Shown piece after piece: positions 8,976 through 17,958 of a DNA stretch of 64,000 nt. Position numbers and translations under genes: made by a program. Numbering within the stretch: position 1 is the first letter of the stretch; each line of letters opens with the position of its first letter. A model generated the notes under the pieces. It had not been told where the DNA came from and did not search any database. It worked only from the letters and a program-made list of their open reading frames with translations. The stretch lies in assembly GCF_014268935.2 (NCBI RefSeq), contig NZ_JABWRJ020000002.1:798001-862000 (forward strand), in the 5' to 3' direction. Source of the DNA: Pseudomonas peradeniyensis. GTDB taxonomy: Bacteria > Pseudomonadota > Gammaproteobacteria > Pseudomonadales > Pseudomonadaceae.

Positions 8976-10325
8976 ATGACCACGCGCATCCTCACCGGTA
9001 TCACCACCACCGGCACCCCGCACCTGGGCAACTACGCCGGCGCCATCCGCCCGGCCATCCTCGCCAGCCAGCAGCCCGGCGTCGACTCGTTCTACTTCCT
9101 GGCCGACTACCACGCCCTGATCAAGTGCGACGACCCGCAGCGCATCCAGCGCTCGCGCCTGGAGATCGCCGCCACCTGGCTGGCCGGCGGCCTGGATCCG
9201 GACAAGGTGACCTTCTACCGCCAGTCGGACATCCCCGAGATCCCCGAGCTGACCTGGCTGCTGACCTGTGTCGCCGCCAAGGGCCTGCTCAACCGTGCCC
9301 ACGCCTACAAGGCCTCGGTGGACAAGAACGTCGAGGCCGGCGAAGACCCGGACGCCGGCGTGACCATGGGCTTGTTCAGCTACCCGGTGCTGATGGCTGC
9401 CGACATCCTGATGTTCAACGCCAACAAGGTGCCGGTCGGCCGCGACCAGATCCAGCACGTGGAAATGGCCCGCGACATCGGCCAGCGCTTCAACCACCTG
9501 TTCGGCCAGGGCAAGGACTTCTTCGCCCTGCCGGAAGCGGTGATCGAGGAGAGCGTCGCCACCCTGCCGGGCCTGGACGGTCGCAAGATGTCCAAGAGCT
9601 ACGACAACACCATCCCGCTGTTCACCAGCGCCAAGGACATGAAGGACGCCATCTCGCGCATCGTCACCGACTCCAAGGCGCCGGGCGAGGCCAAGGATCC
9701 GGACAATGCGCACCTGTTCACCCTGTTCCAGGCCTTCTCCACGCCGGCGCAATGCGCCGCGTTCCGTGAAGAGCTGATGCAGGGCCTGGGCTGGGGCGAG
9801 GCCAAGCAGCGCCTGTTCCAGCTGCTCGACGGCCAGCTGGCCGAAAAGCGCGAGCACTACCACCAGCTGATCTCGCGCCCGTCGGACCTGGAGGACATTC
9901 TCCTTGCCGGCGCCGCCAAGGCCCGCAAGATCGCCACGCCGTTCCTGGAGCAACTGCGCGAGGCGGTTGGCCTGCGCTCGTTCCGCACCACCGTGCAAGC
10001 CACCACTGAAGTGAAGAAGAAGGCTGCCAAGACTGCCCGCTTCGTCAGCTTCCGCGACGAGGACGGCAGTTTCCGCTTCCGCCTGCTGGCCGCCGATGGC
10101 GAGCAACTGCTGCTGTCGCGCAGCTTCGCCGATGGCAAGAGCGCCGGTGCGGTGAGCAAGCAACTGCAGCAAGGTGGCGAGGCCGATGTACGGGTCGAGG
10201 GACTGAGCTTCAGCCTGTGGCTGGAGGGCGAGCAGGTTGCCGACGGGCCGCAGTTCGAGGCCGCCGAGGCCCGTGATGCGGCGGTCCAGAGCCTGCGCGA
10301 AGCGCTGCAACCCGTTCAGGAGTAA
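8976..10325 (+). CDS. trpS: Tryptophanyl-tRNA synthetase with C-terminal extension (TrpS)
   Basis: This enzyme charges tRNA-Trp. The class I signatures are PHLGN at residues 15-19 (HIGH-like) and KMSKS at 204-208. The protein is 449 residues, about 100 longer than the ~335-residue E. coli enzyme. The extra C-terminal part (about 345-449) starts with a Lys/Ala-rich linker. It continues as a compact domain with [19 protein letters not shown], which resembles the YegP/DUF1508 fold. This long form is common in Pseudomonas; the function of the extension is not known to me. A REP pair and then a terminator follow the gene. Confidence 0.96.
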   Translation: MTTRILTGITTTGTPHLGNYAGAIRPAILASQQPGVDSFYFLADYHALIKCDDPQRIQRSRLEIAATWLAGGLDPDKVTFYRQSDIPEIPELTWLLTCVAAKGLLNRAHAYKASVDKNVEAGEDPDAGVTMGLFSYPVLMAADILMFNANKVPVGRDQIQHVEMARDIGQRFNHLFGQGKDFFALPEAVIEESVATLPGLDGRKMSKSYDNTIPLFTSAKDMKDAISRIVTDSKAPGEAKDPDNAHLFTLFQAFSTPAQCAAFREELMQGLGWGEAKQRLFQLLDGQLAEKREHYHQLISRPSDLEDILLAGAAKARKIATPFLEQLREAVGLRSFRTTVQATTEVKKKAAKTARFVSFRDEDGSFRFRLLAADGEQLLLSRSFADGKSAGAVSKQLQQGGEADVRVEGLSFSLWLEGEQVADGPQFEAAEARDAAVQSLREALQPVQE

Positions 10326-10333
10326 TGGGTTTC

Positions 10334-10421
10334 GTGGGAGCGGGCTTGCCCCGCGATTGGCGTTGGATCATGCAACAAAGCTTTGTTTTCCGACGCCATC
10401 GCGGGGCAAGCCCGCTCCCAC
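10334..10421. repeat. REP pair, class A, inverted
   Basis: A forward unit at 10334-10357 and a reverse unit at 10397-10421 face each other across about 40 bases (a BIME-like pair). They lie between the trpS stop codon and its terminator, so they are transcribed with trpS. Confidence 0.9.
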
Positions 10422-10468
10422 GAGGTTGATTCCTGCGCGCATTGGTCGCATGTATCATTGCCATCAGG

Positions 10469-10503
10469 CGGGCCGGTCGCTACAGTGACGGCCCGTTTTT
10501 TGT
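10469..10503 (+). terminator. Terminator after trpS
   Basis: CGGGCCGGTC pairs with GACGGCCCG (one bulged G) around CGCTACAGT and runs into six T residues. Confidence 0.85.
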
Positions 10504-10521
10504 TGCCTCGCTAACGAAATC

Positions 10522-11616
10522 ATGACGCCCCTAGAACGATATCAAGCAGATCTGAAACGTCCCGACTTCTTCCATGACGCGGCGCAGGAAACTGCGGTGC
10601 GTCACCTGCAGCGCCTGTACGACGACCTGGTGCGCGCGCAGAACAACAAGCCGGGCATGTTCGGCAAGCTGTTCGGCAAGAAGGAGCAGACGCCGGTCAA
10701 GGGCCTGTATTTCTGGGGCGGGGTAGGGCGAGGCAAGACCTACCTGGTCGACACCTTCTATGAAGCGCTGCCGTTCAAGCAGAAGATGCGCACGCACTTC
10801 CACCGCTTCATGAAGCGCGTCCACGAGGAGATGAAGACCCTCAAGGGCGAGAAGAACCCGCTGACCATCATCGCCAAGCGCTTCAGCGACGAGGCCAAGG
10901 TGATCTGCTTCGACGAGTTCTTCGTCTCCGACATCACCGATGCGATGATCCTCGGCACCCTGATGGAAGAGCTGTTCAAGAACGGCGTGTCGCTGGTGGC
11001 CACCTCCAACATCGTCCCCGACGGCCTGTACAAGGACGGCCTGCAGCGCGCGCGCTTCCTGCCGGCCATCGCCATGATCAAGCAGTACACCGACGTGGTG
11101 AACGTCGACAGCGGCGTGGACTACCGGTTGCGCCATCTGGAGCAGGCCGAACTGTTCCACTTCCCGCTCGACGCCGCAGCCCATGAGAGCTTGCGGGCGA
11201 GCTTCAAGGCGCTGACTCCGGAGTGCACCCAGGCCGTCGAGAACGACGTGCTGATGATCGAAAACCGCGAGATTCACGCCCTGCGCACCTGTGACGACGT
11301 CGCCTGGTTCGACTTCCGCGCCCTGTGCGATGGGCCCCGCAGCCAGAACGACTACATCGAACTGGGCAAGATCTTCCACGCTGTGCTGCTGAGCAATGTC
11401 GAGCAGATGGGCGTGACCACCGACGATATCGCCCGGCGCTTCATCAACATGGTCGACGAGTTCTACGACCGTAACGTGAAGCTGATCATCTCGGCGGAAG
11501 TGGAGCTGAAGGATCTGTATACCGGCGGACGCCTGAGCTTCGAGTTCCAGCGTACCCTGAGCCGGTTGCTGGAGATGCAGTCCCACGAGTTCCTGTCGCG
11601 GGCGCACAAGCCGTAA
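10522..11616 (+). CDS. zapE: Cell division protein ZapE (AFG1-like ATPase)
   Basis: This is a 364-residue AFG1-family P-loop ATPase. Walker A GGVGRGKT is at residues 66-73, and a Walker B VICFDEF follows near residue 130. In E. coli, ZapE associates with FtsZ and is needed for division under low oxygen or heat stress; the role here is by homology. It starts soon after the trpS terminator and converges on the AraC-family regulator gene across a perfect REP palindrome. Confidence 0.92.
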   Translation: MTPLERYQADLKRPDFFHDAAQETAVRHLQRLYDDLVRAQNNKPGMFGKLFGKKEQTPVKGLYFWGGVGRGKTYLVDTFYEALPFKQKMRTHFHRFMKRVHEEMKTLKGEKNPLTIIAKRFSDEAKVICFDEFFVSDITDAMILGTLMEELFKNGVSLVATSNIVPDGLYKDGLQRARFLPAIAMIKQYTDVVNVDSGVDYRLRHLEQAELFHFPLDAAAHESLRASFKALTPECTQAVENDVLMIENREIHALRTCDDVAWFDFRALCDGPRSQNDYIELGKIFHAVLLSNVEQMGVTTDDIARRFINMVDEFYDRNVKLIISAEVELKDLYTGGRLSFEFQRTLSRLLEMQSHEFLSRAHKP

Positions 11617-11628
11617 ACCAACGCGGCA

Positions 11629-11690
11629 AACCATCGCGGGGCAAGCCCGCTCCCACCGGTCCGTGGGAGCGGGCTTGCCCCGCGATGGTT
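11629..11690. repeat. Perfect REP palindrome, class A, between convergent genes
   Basis: Two class A units sit back to back. AACCATCGCGGGGCAAGCCC and onward on the left matches GGGCTTGCCCCGCGATGGTT on the right, with only about eight bases between the arms. It almost touches the 3' end of the next gene and probably also ends transcription in both directions, since no other terminator is seen here. Confidence 0.9.
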
Positions 11691-11691
11691 T

Positions 11692-12696
11692 TCAGGCTTC
11701 CTGCATGAACTGCTGCCGATACTGGTTCGGCGACAGCTCGGTGTGCTGGCGGAACAACCGAGCGAAGAAGCTCGCGTCGTCGTACCCCACCTCATAGCTG
11801 ATGGTCTTGATGCTCTTGCGCGTGCTCGACAGCAGGCCCTTGGCTGTCTCGATCCGTAGCCGTTGCAGGTAGTGCAGGGGCTTGTCGCCGGTGGCGCTCT
11901 GGAAGCGGCGCATGAAGTTGCGGATGCTCATGCCGTGGTTGCGGGCCACGTCCTCGAAGCGGAACTTGTCGGCGAAGTGCTCCTCGAGCCAGTGCTGGAT
12001 CTGCAGGATGATCAGGTCCTGGTGCAGCTTCTGGCCGCCGAAACCCATGCGCCCCGGCGTGTAGCTGCGCTGCACCTCGTAGAGGATGTCGCGGGCCACG
12101 GCGCGGGCCACGTTGGCGCCGCAGAAACGCTCGATCAGGTAGATGTACAGGTCGCAGGCTGAGGTGGTGCCGCCGGCGCAGTACAGGTTGTCGGCGTCGG
12201 TCAGGTGCTTGTCCTGGTTCAGGCGGATCTTCGGGAAGCGCTCGGCGAAGCTGGCGAAGAAGCGCCAGTAGGTGGTTGCCTCCTTGCCATCGAGCAGCCC
12301 GGATTCGGCCAACCAGAACACGCCGCTGGCCTCGGCGCACAGTACCGCGCCGCGGGCATGCTGCTCGCGCAGCCAGGGCAGGACCTGGGGGTAGCGTTGC
12401 AGCAGGTTGTCGAAGTCGTCCCAGAAGGCCGGCAGGATGATCACGTCGGCGTCGTTCAGGCCGCTGTCGACCGGCAGCTGCACGTTGCTGAAGCTGTCCA
12501 CGGGCAAGCCGTCCGGGCTCACCAGGCCGATCTCGAACATCGGCTGCAGGCCCAGGCCCAGCTGCTTGCTGTAGCGCAGGCTGGCCAGGTGGAAGAAATC
12601 CTTGGCCTGCATCAGTGTCGAAGCGAACACTTTATCCACGGCCAGGATGCTGACGCGCCGCAAGGACGCGGAGGGTTGGGTAAACATCATTGTCAT
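11692..12696 (-). CDS. GlxA-type AraC-family transcriptional regulator (DJ-1/PfpI domain + HTH)
   Basis: This is a 334-residue regulator. The N-terminal part (about residues 12-195) is a DJ-1/PfpI-like domain, with VLCAEASGVFWLAESGLLDG as the nucleophile-elbow region. The C-terminal ~100 residues are an AraC/XylS DNA-binding domain, with NFMRRFQSATGDKPLHYLQR and the conserved ISYEVGYDDASFFARLFRQH segment. In Pseudomonas this architecture includes CdhR, GbdR and ArgR, which regulate carnitine, glycine betaine and arginine metabolism. The ligand of this one cannot be told from the sequence. No obvious target operon lies next to it; the aldo-keto reductase upstream on the same strand is separated by a REP pair. 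Confidence 0.85.
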   Translation of the reverse strand: MTMMFTQPSASLRRVSILAVDKVFASTLMQAKDFFHLASLRYSKQLGLGLQPMFEIGLVSPDGLPVDSFSNVQLPVDSGLNDADVIILPAFWDDFDNLLQRYPQVLPWLREQHARGAVLCAEASGVFWLAESGLLDGKEATTYWRFFASFAERFPKIRLNQDKHLTDADNLYCAGGTTSACDLYIYLIERFCGANVARAVARDILYEVQRSYTPGRMGFGGQKLHQDLIILQIQHWLEEHFADKFRFEDVARNHGMSIRNFMRRFQSATGDKPLHYLQRLRIETAKGLLSSTRKSIKTISYEVGYDDASFFARLFRQHTELSPNQYRQQFMQEA

Positions 12697-12779
12697 TGTT
12701 CTTATAGGGTAGAGTGGTCAATCACCGGCTGGATCGTCTTATTTTTTGGCGATTGTGTCTACCCCGCAAAAGTACGATC

Positions 12780-12850
12780 CCCATCGCGGGGCAAGCCCGC
12801 TCCCACGTTAATCGCAAAGACTTGTGGGAGCGGGCTTGCCCCGCGATGGG
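12780..12850. repeat. REP pair, class A, inverted
   Basis: Reverse and forward class A units (CCCATCGCGGGG ... CCCCGCGATGGG) flank about 20 bases between the aldo-keto reductase 3' end and the start of the GlxA-type regulator. Confidence 0.9.
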
Positions 12851-12858
12851 TCGTCAGC

Positions 12859-13899
12859 TCAAGGCGCCGGATTCGGCTGCTCCTGGTGAATCGCCTCGAT
12901 CGCCGCCAGCAGCTCATCGCCCAGGTTCAGGGCCAGGCTGTCGATGTTGCTTTGCAGCTGCTCCACCGTCGTCGCACCAATGATGTTGCTGGTCACGAAC
13001 GGCTGGCGCGTCACGAACGCCAGGGCCATCTGCGCCGGGTCCAGCCCATGCTCGCGGGCCAGTTGCACATAACGGCTGCAGGCTGCCACGGTCTGCGGGT
13101 TGGAGTAGCGAGCGAAGCGGCTGAACAGGGTCAGGCGGCCGTTCGCCGGGCGAGCGCCGTTTTCGTACTTGCCCGAGAGCATGCCAAAGGCCAGCGGCGA
13201 ATAGGCCAGCAACCCGCACTGCTCGCGGATCGCGACTTCCGCCAGGCCCACCTCGAAGCTGCGATTGAGCAGGTTGTAAGGGTTCTGGATCGACACCGCC
13301 CGTGGCCAGCCGCGGGTCTCGGCCAGGTGCAGGAACTTCAGGGTGCCCCATGGGGTTTCGTTGGACAGGCCGATGTGGCGGATCTTGCCGGCGCGGACCT
13401 GGTCGTCGAGCACCTCCAGGGTTTCCTCCAGCGGGGTGAAGATATCCTGGGGCAGGTGCTGGTAGCCGAGCTTGCCGAAGAAGTTGGTGCTGCGCTCGGG
13501 CCAGTGCAGCTGGTACAGGTCGATGCGGTCGGTCCGCAGGCGCTTCAGGCTCTCGTCCAGGGCGGCGACGATGTGCTGGCGGTTGTGCCTGAGCTGGCCG
13601 TCGCGGATGTGGCTGATACCGTTGCCGGGGCCGGCGACCTTGCTGGCCAGGATCCAGTCGTCACGGTCGCCGTTGGCGGCGAACCAGTTGCCGATGATGC
13701 GCTCGGTGGCGGCGTAGGTTTCCGGGCGCGGTGGCACCGGGTACATCTCGGCGGTGTCGATGAAGTTGATGCCGTGGGCCTTGGCCAGCTTGATCTGGGC
13801 GAAGGCGTCATCCTGGGTGTTCTGCTCGCCCCAGGTCATGGTGCCCAGGCACAGGGCGCTGACGTTGAGGTCGGTACGGCCGAGCTTGCGGTATTCCAT
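12859..13899 (-). CDS. Tas-like NADP(H)-dependent aldo-keto reductase
   Basis: This is a 346-residue aldo/keto reductase, the same length as E. coli Tas. The N-terminus MEYRKLGRTDLNVSALCLGT and the catalytic tetrad contexts FIDTAEMYPVPP (Asp and Tyr), LASKVAG (Lys) and LYQLHWPE (His) are all present. Substrates of Tas-like enzymes are poorly defined. The frame stays open upstream to 14100, but the start at 13899 is preferred because it begins the conserved N-terminus. The 67 extra residues would be low-complexity and unlike the family. Confidence 0.88.
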   Translation of the reverse strand: MEYRKLGRTDLNVSALCLGTMTWGEQNTQDDAFAQIKLAKAHGINFIDTAEMYPVPPRPETYAATERIIGNWFAANGDRDDWILASKVAGPGNGISHIRDGQLRHNRQHIVAALDESLKRLRTDRIDLYQLHWPERSTNFFGKLGYQHLPQDIFTPLEETLEVLDDQVRAGKIRHIGLSNETPWGTLKFLHLAETRGWPRAVSIQNPYNLLNRSFEVGLAEVAIREQCGLLAYSPLAFGMLSGKYENGARPANGRLTLFSRFARYSNPQTVAACSRYVQLAREHGLDPAQMALAFVTRQPFVTSNIIGATTVEQLQSNIDSLALNLGDELLAAIEAIHQEQPNPAP

Positions 13900-14084
13900 C
13901 GGGAAGACGCTCCATGGTAAAGAGGCCCATAAAAGCAGGTTGAAATTTTTCCTGCAATCTGGATAATTCGGCCCCTCTCCGTGTGGCGGAAGTGATGCAC
14001 CACCATGCAGGGGAACCCTTGTCGAACATTGGCGTGCCCGACCCGAGCCCCCAAAAGCGTCAGCGTTCGGCTGCGCGCTTGCCC

Positions 14085-14113
14085 TTGGCAAGCTGTGCAC
14101 TATCCAGTAAGAT
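14085..14113 (+). promoter_or_regulatory. sigma70 promoter of rplM-rpsI
   Basis: TTGGCA (14085-14090) and TAAGAT (14108-14113) are separated by 17 bases, 44 bases upstream of the rplM start. The short leader holds a small GGCCTCTGAGGC dyad that could be a regulatory fold. Confidence 0.7.
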
Positions 14114-14156
14114 TCGCCGTCTATTTTTCGCTGGGCGGCCTCTGAGGCTTTAGAGA

Positions 14157-14585
14157 ATGAAAACTTTTACTGCTAAACCGGAAACAGTAAAGCGCGAGTG
14201 GTTCGTAGTCGACGCCGCTGGTCAGACCCTGGGTCGTCTGGCTACCGAAATCGCTAGCCGCCTGCGTGGCAAGCACAAGCCAGAATACACCCCTCACGTT
14301 GACACCGGCGACTACATCGTCGTCATCAACGCCGAGCAAATCCGTGTGACTGGTGCCAAGTCTTCCGACAAGATGTACTACTCCCACTCCGGCTTCCCGG
14401 GCGGTATCAAGGAAATCAACTTCGAGAAGTTGATCGCCAAGGCCCCTGAGCGTGTTATCGAAACCGCGGTCAAAGGCATGCTGCCGAAGAACCCGCTGGG
14501 TCGCGACATGTACCGCAAGCTGAAAGTGTACGCGGGTGCAGCTCACCCACACACTGCTCAGCAGCCTCAAGAACTGAAGATCTAA
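14157..14585 (+). CDS. rplM: 50S ribosomal protein L13
   Basis: This is the 142-residue L13 of the large subunit, the usual length. It has the typical [20 protein letters not shown] start and [20 protein letters not shown] near the C-terminus. It is the first gene of the two-gene rplM-rpsI operon; rpsI starts 14 bases downstream. Confidence 0.99.
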   Translation: MKTFTAKPETVKREWFVVDAAGQTLGRLATEIASRLRGKHKPEYTPHVDTGDYIVVINAEQIRVTGAKSSDKMYYSHSGFPGGIKEINFEKLIAKAPERVIETAVKGMLPKNPLGRDMYRKLKVYAGAAHPHTAQQPQELKI

Positions 14586-14599
14586 CGGGATAGTTCATT

Positions 14600-14992
14600 A
14601 TGTCGGCGACTCAAAACTACGGCACTGGCCGTCGCAAGACCGCAACCGCACGTGTATTCCTGCGTCCGGGCACTGGCAACATTTCCATCAACAACCGTTC
14701 TCTGGACGTGTTCTTCGGCCGCGAAACCGCTCGCATGGTTGTTCGCCAGCCGCTGGAACTGACCGAGACCGTTGAGAAGTTCGACATCTACGTCACCGTT
14801 TCCGGTGGTGGTGTCAGCGGTCAAGCCGGTGCAATCCGCCACGGCATCACCCGCGCCCTGATGGAATACGACGAAACCCTGCGTGGCGCCCTGCGTCGTG
14901 CTGGCTACGTCACCCGCGACGCTCGTGAAGTCGAGCGTAAGAAAGTGGGTCTGCGTAAAGCGCGTAAGCGTCCTCAGTACTCCAAGCGTTAA
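14600..14992 (+). CDS. rpsI: 30S ribosomal protein S9
   Basis: This is the 130-residue S9 of the small subunit. It has the N-terminal [20 protein letters not shown] motif and the basic C-terminal tail ending QYSKR, which reaches the P-site tRNA. It is the second gene of the operon, followed by a strong terminator. Confidence 0.99.
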   Translation: MSATQNYGTGRRKTATARVFLRPGTGNISINNRSLDVFFGRETARMVVRQPLELTETVEKFDIYVTVSGGGVSGQAGAIRHGITRALMEYDETLRGALRRAGYVTRDAREVERKKVGLRKARKRPQYSKR

Positions 14993-15009
14993 TACCGCTT
15001 CGGCAGTCG

Positions 15010-15047
15010 AAAAAAGCCCGGTTCCTTTTTGGAACCGGGCTTTTTTT
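15010..15047 (+). terminator. Terminator after rpsI
   Basis: The arms AAAAAGCCCGGTTCC and GGAACCGGGCTTTTT form a perfect 15-bp stem around a five-base T loop and continue in a T tract. Confidence 0.96.
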
Positions 15048-15145
15048 ATGTCTTGAACTAACCTCTCTGTCAGTCCGTGGCCGTTTGTCGCATAGACACA
15101 GATCAAGCAAAGCGAGGGTTGTAGCCCGACGAGCGGGTAATCACC

Positions 15146-15174
15146 TTGTCAGCGTGTGGATTTGTTCCTTACCA
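15146..15174 (+). promoter_or_regulatory. Possible petABC promoter
   Basis: TTGTCA (15146-15151) and TTACCA (15169-15174) are 17 bases apart and lie 84 bases upstream of petA. The -10 match is modest, so this is tentative. Confidence 0.4.
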
Positions 15175-15257
15175 TTGCGGCCAATTTTTAGTGCCACAGA
15201 CATACCTAAGTAGATGCCTGTTAGAGCAGGCCAAGCAAGCTGATGGGAGAGGACTGA

Positions 15258-15851
15258 ATGAGCAATGACGGCGTCAACGCAGGCCGGCGCCGCTTCCTCG
15301 TAGCCGCGACATCCGTGGTCGGGGCAGCGGGGGCAGTGGGGGCTGCGGTACCGTTCGTGGGGTCATGGTTTCCCAGTGCCAAGGCGAAAGCCGCAGGGGC
15401 ACCGGTGAAGGTCAATATCGCCAAGGTCGAGCCCGGCCAGCAGATGGTGGCCGAGTGGCGCGGTCAACCTGTATTCATCGTGCGGCGAACGGAAGAGATC
15501 CTCGGCAATCTGAAAAAGATCACCGGTGAGCTGTCCGACCCCGAATCCAAGGCGTCGGTGCAGCCGACCTACGTCGATCCGCAAGTTCGCTCGATCAAGC
15601 CCGAGATCCTCATCCTGGTCGGCCTGTGCACGCACCTGGGTTGCTCGCCGACGTTCCGTCCTGAAGTCGCTCCCGCCGACCTCGGCCCGAAATGGGTCGG
15701 TGGCTATTTCTGCCCGTGCCACGGTTCGCACTACGACCTGGCTGGCCGGGTCTACAAGTCCCAGCCGGCGCCTCTCAACCTGCCAGTGCCACCGCACTCG
15801 TACGAGTCGGACGAAATCATCGTCATCGGCGTCGATCAGGAGAACGCATGA
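15258..15851 (+). CDS. petA: Ubiquinol-cytochrome c reductase iron-sulfur (Rieske) subunit
   Basis: This is the Rieske [2Fe-2S] subunit of the cytochrome bc1 complex, 197 residues. The N-terminus has a twin-arginine-type anchor (GRRRFLVAATS then a hydrophobic helix at about residues 14-36). Cluster ligands are Cys124/His126 in CTHLGC and Cys152/His155 in CPCHGSH; Cys129 and Cys154 would form the stabilising disulfide. It is first in petABC. Its TGA stop overlaps the ATG at 15848 and is immediately followed by the petB start. Confidence 0.98.
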   Translation: MSNDGVNAGRRRFLVAATSVVGAAGAVGAAVPFVGSWFPSAKAKAAGAPVKVNIAKVEPGQQMVAEWRGQPVFIVRRTEEILGNLKKITGELSDPESKASVQPTYVDPQVRSIKPEILILVGLCTHLGCSPTFRPEVAPADLGPKWVGGYFCPCHGSHYDLAGRVYKSQPAPLNLPVPPHSYESDEIIVIGVDQENA

Positions 15852-17062
15852 TGAGCAAGTTCATGGAGTGGATCGATGCGCGCTTCCCCGCGACGAAGAT
15901 GTGGGAAGACCATCTGAGCAAGTATTACGCGCCCAAGAACTTCAACTTCCTGTACTTCTTCGGCTCCCTGGCACTGCTGGTGCTGGTCAACCAGATCGTC
16001 ACCGGCGTGTGGCTGACCATGAGTTTCACCCCCTCGGCGGAAGAGGCCTTCGCCTCGGTCGAGTACATCATGCGCGACGTCGAGTACGGCTGGATCCTGC
16101 GCTACCTGCACTCCACCGGCGCCTCGGCGTTCTTCATCGTGGTCTACCTGCACATGTTCCGCGGGCTGCTCTACGGCTCCTACCAGAAGCCACGCGAGCT
16201 GGTCTGGCTGTTCGGCATGCTGATCTACCTGGCGCTGATGGCCGAGGCGTTCATGGGCTACCTGCTGCCGTGGGGCCAGATGTCCTACTGGGGCGCCCAG
16301 GTGATCATCTCGCTGTTCGGCGCGATCCCGGTCATCGGTGACGACCTGACCCAGTGGATCCGCGGTGACTACCTGATCTCCGGCATCACCCTGAACCGCT
16401 TCTTCGCCCTGCATGTGGTGGCCCTGCCGATCGTGATCCTCGGCCTGGTGGTGCTGCATATCCTGGCGCTGCATGAAGTGGGGTCGAACAACCCCGATGG
16501 CGTGGACATCAAGAAGAAAAAGGACGAGAACGGCATCCCGCTGGATGGCATCCCGTTCCACCCGTACTACACCGTCAAGGATATCGCCGGCGTGGTGGTG
16601 TTCCTCTTCGTGTTCTGCGCGGTGGTGTTCTTCTTCCCGGAAATGGGTGGCTACTTCCTGGAAAAACCGAACTTCGAGCAGGCCAACGCCTTCAAGACCC
16701 CTGAGCACATCGCGCCTGTGTGGTACTTCACGCCGTTCTACGCGATCCTCCGTGCGGTGCCCGACAAGCTGTTCGGGGTCATCGCCATGGGGGCGGCGAT
16801 CGCCGTGCTGTTCGTGTTGCCCTGGCTCGACCGCAGTCCCGTGCGCTCCATGCGTTACAAAGGCTGGCTGAGCAAGATCTGGTTGCTGGTGTTCTGCGTG
16901 TCCTTCGTCATCCTTGGCGTGCTGGGCGTACTGGCGCCAACCCCGGGGCGTACCTTGCTGTCGCAGGTGTGCACGGTGTTGTACTTCGCCTACTTCCTGC
17001 TGATGCCGTTCTACACAAGGCTCGAGAAGACCAAACCGGTTCCGGAAAGGGTGACTGGCTGA
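15851..17062 (+). CDS. petB: Cytochrome b of the bc1 complex
   Basis: This is the 403-residue, eight-helix cytochrome b that carries the two b hemes and the Qo and Qi quinol/quinone sites. The paired heme-ligand helices are visible in HSTGASAFFIVVYLHMFRG and FFALHVVALPIVI. The Qo-site PEWY motif of mitochondria is replaced by APVWYF, near residue 300. Two adjacent in-frame ATGs exist (15848 and 15851); 15851 gives MSKFMEWIDARFPATK, with AGGAGA seven bases upstream, and is preferred. A longer open frame from 15692 overlaps petA and is not credible. petC overlaps its stop codon. Confidence 0.97.
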   Translation: MSKFMEWIDARFPATKMWEDHLSKYYAPKNFNFLYFFGSLALLVLVNQIVTGVWLTMSFTPSAEEAFASVEYIMRDVEYGWILRYLHSTGASAFFIVVYLHMFRGLLYGSYQKPRELVWLFGMLIYLALMAEAFMGYLLPWGQMSYWGAQVIISLFGAIPVIGDDLTQWIRGDYLISGITLNRFFALHVVALPIVILGLVVLHILALHEVGSNNPDGVDIKKKKDENGIPLDGIPFHPYYTVKDIAGVVVFLFVFCAVVFFFPEMGGYFLEKPNFEQANAFKTPEHIAPVWYFTPFYAILRAVPDKLFGVIAMGAAIAVLFVLPWLDRSPVRSMRYKGWLSKIWLLVFCVSFVILGVLGVLAPTPGRTLLSQVCTVLYFAYFLLMPFYTRLEKTKPVPERVTG

Positions 17063-17841
17063 TGAAAAAGTTGATTGCAGTATGCTTGCTGGCACTGATG
17101 CCTAGCCTGTCGTTCGCCGCCGAACATGGCCTGGAACTGGACAAGGTCGATATCGACCTGACCGACAAGGCCGCGATGCAGGATGGCGCGCGGACCTTCG
17201 CCAACTATTGCATGGGTTGCCACAGCGCCAAGTTCCAGCGTTACGAGCGCGTCGCCGACGACCTGGGAATTCCCCACGAGCTGATGCTCGAGAACCTGGT
17301 GTTCACCGGCGCCAAGATCGGCGACCACATGAAGATCGGCATGCAGCCGAACGATGCCAAGACCTGGTTCGGCGCCGCGCCACCCGATCTGACCCTGGTC
17401 GCCCGGGTGCGTGGCAACGACTGGCTGTACACCTACCTGCGCAGCTTCTACGAGGACAAGTCGCGGCCTTACGGGGTGAACAACAAGGTCTTCCCCAACG
17501 TCGGCATGCCCAACGTGCTGGTGGGCCTGCAGGGCAACCAGGTGATCGGTTGCAAGCAGGTGCAGACCGAGGTCGACGGCAAGAAGCAGTTCGACCCGCT
17601 GACCGGCAGCCCGCTGACCCATGAGGCGTGCGACCAGCTGACCGTGGAGGAGAAATCCGGTACCCTGACGGCCGAGCAGTTCGACGAGAAGGTCAAGAAC
17701 CTGGTGACCTTCCTGGCCTATTCGGCCAACCCGGTCAAACTGGAAAGCCAGCGCATCGGTACCTACGTGTTGCTGTACCTGGCTTTCTTCTTCGTGTTCG
17801 CCTACTTGCTCAAGCGCGAATACTGGAAGGACGTGCACTGA
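17062..17841 (+). CDS. petC: Cytochrome c1 of the bc1 complex
   Basis: This is the 259-residue c-type heme subunit of complex III. It has a Sec signal peptide (MKKLIAVCLLALMPSLSFA), the heme site CMGCH at residues 50-54, and a single C-terminal membrane anchor (about residues 230-250) ending in KREYWKDVH. The ATG at 17062 overlaps the petB stop codon. The upstream-extended frame has no signal peptide at its start and is rejected. A large GC-rich terminator follows. Confidence 0.97.
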   Translation: MKKLIAVCLLALMPSLSFAAEHGLELDKVDIDLTDKAAMQDGARTFANYCMGCHSAKFQRYERVADDLGIPHELMLENLVFTGAKIGDHMKIGMQPNDAKTWFGAAPPDLTLVARVRGNDWLYTYLRSFYEDKSRPYGVNNKVFPNVGMPNVLVGLQGNQVIGCKQVQTEVDGKKQFDPLTGSPLTHEACDQLTVEEKSGTLTAEQFDEKVKNLVTFLAYSANPVKLESQRIGTYVLLYLAFFFVFAYLLKREYWKDVH

Positions 17842-17865
17842 TCACGCAGTAGTTTCTGGTAGTTG

Positions 17866-17918
17866 AACGCGCCCGGGGGGCTCCAGCGATAGTGCTGGGG
17901 CGCCCCGGGCGCGTTTTC
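17866..17918 (+). terminator. Terminator after petABC
   Basis: A long imperfect stem pairs AACGCGCCCGGGG (from 17866) with CCCCGGGCGCGTT (to 17915), with an inner CCAGC/GCTGG stem, and ends in a short T run. Confidence 0.85.
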
Positions 17919-17958
17919 ATTTACAGTTTTACAAGCATCCCGTGCGAGGAGGCGCTAC

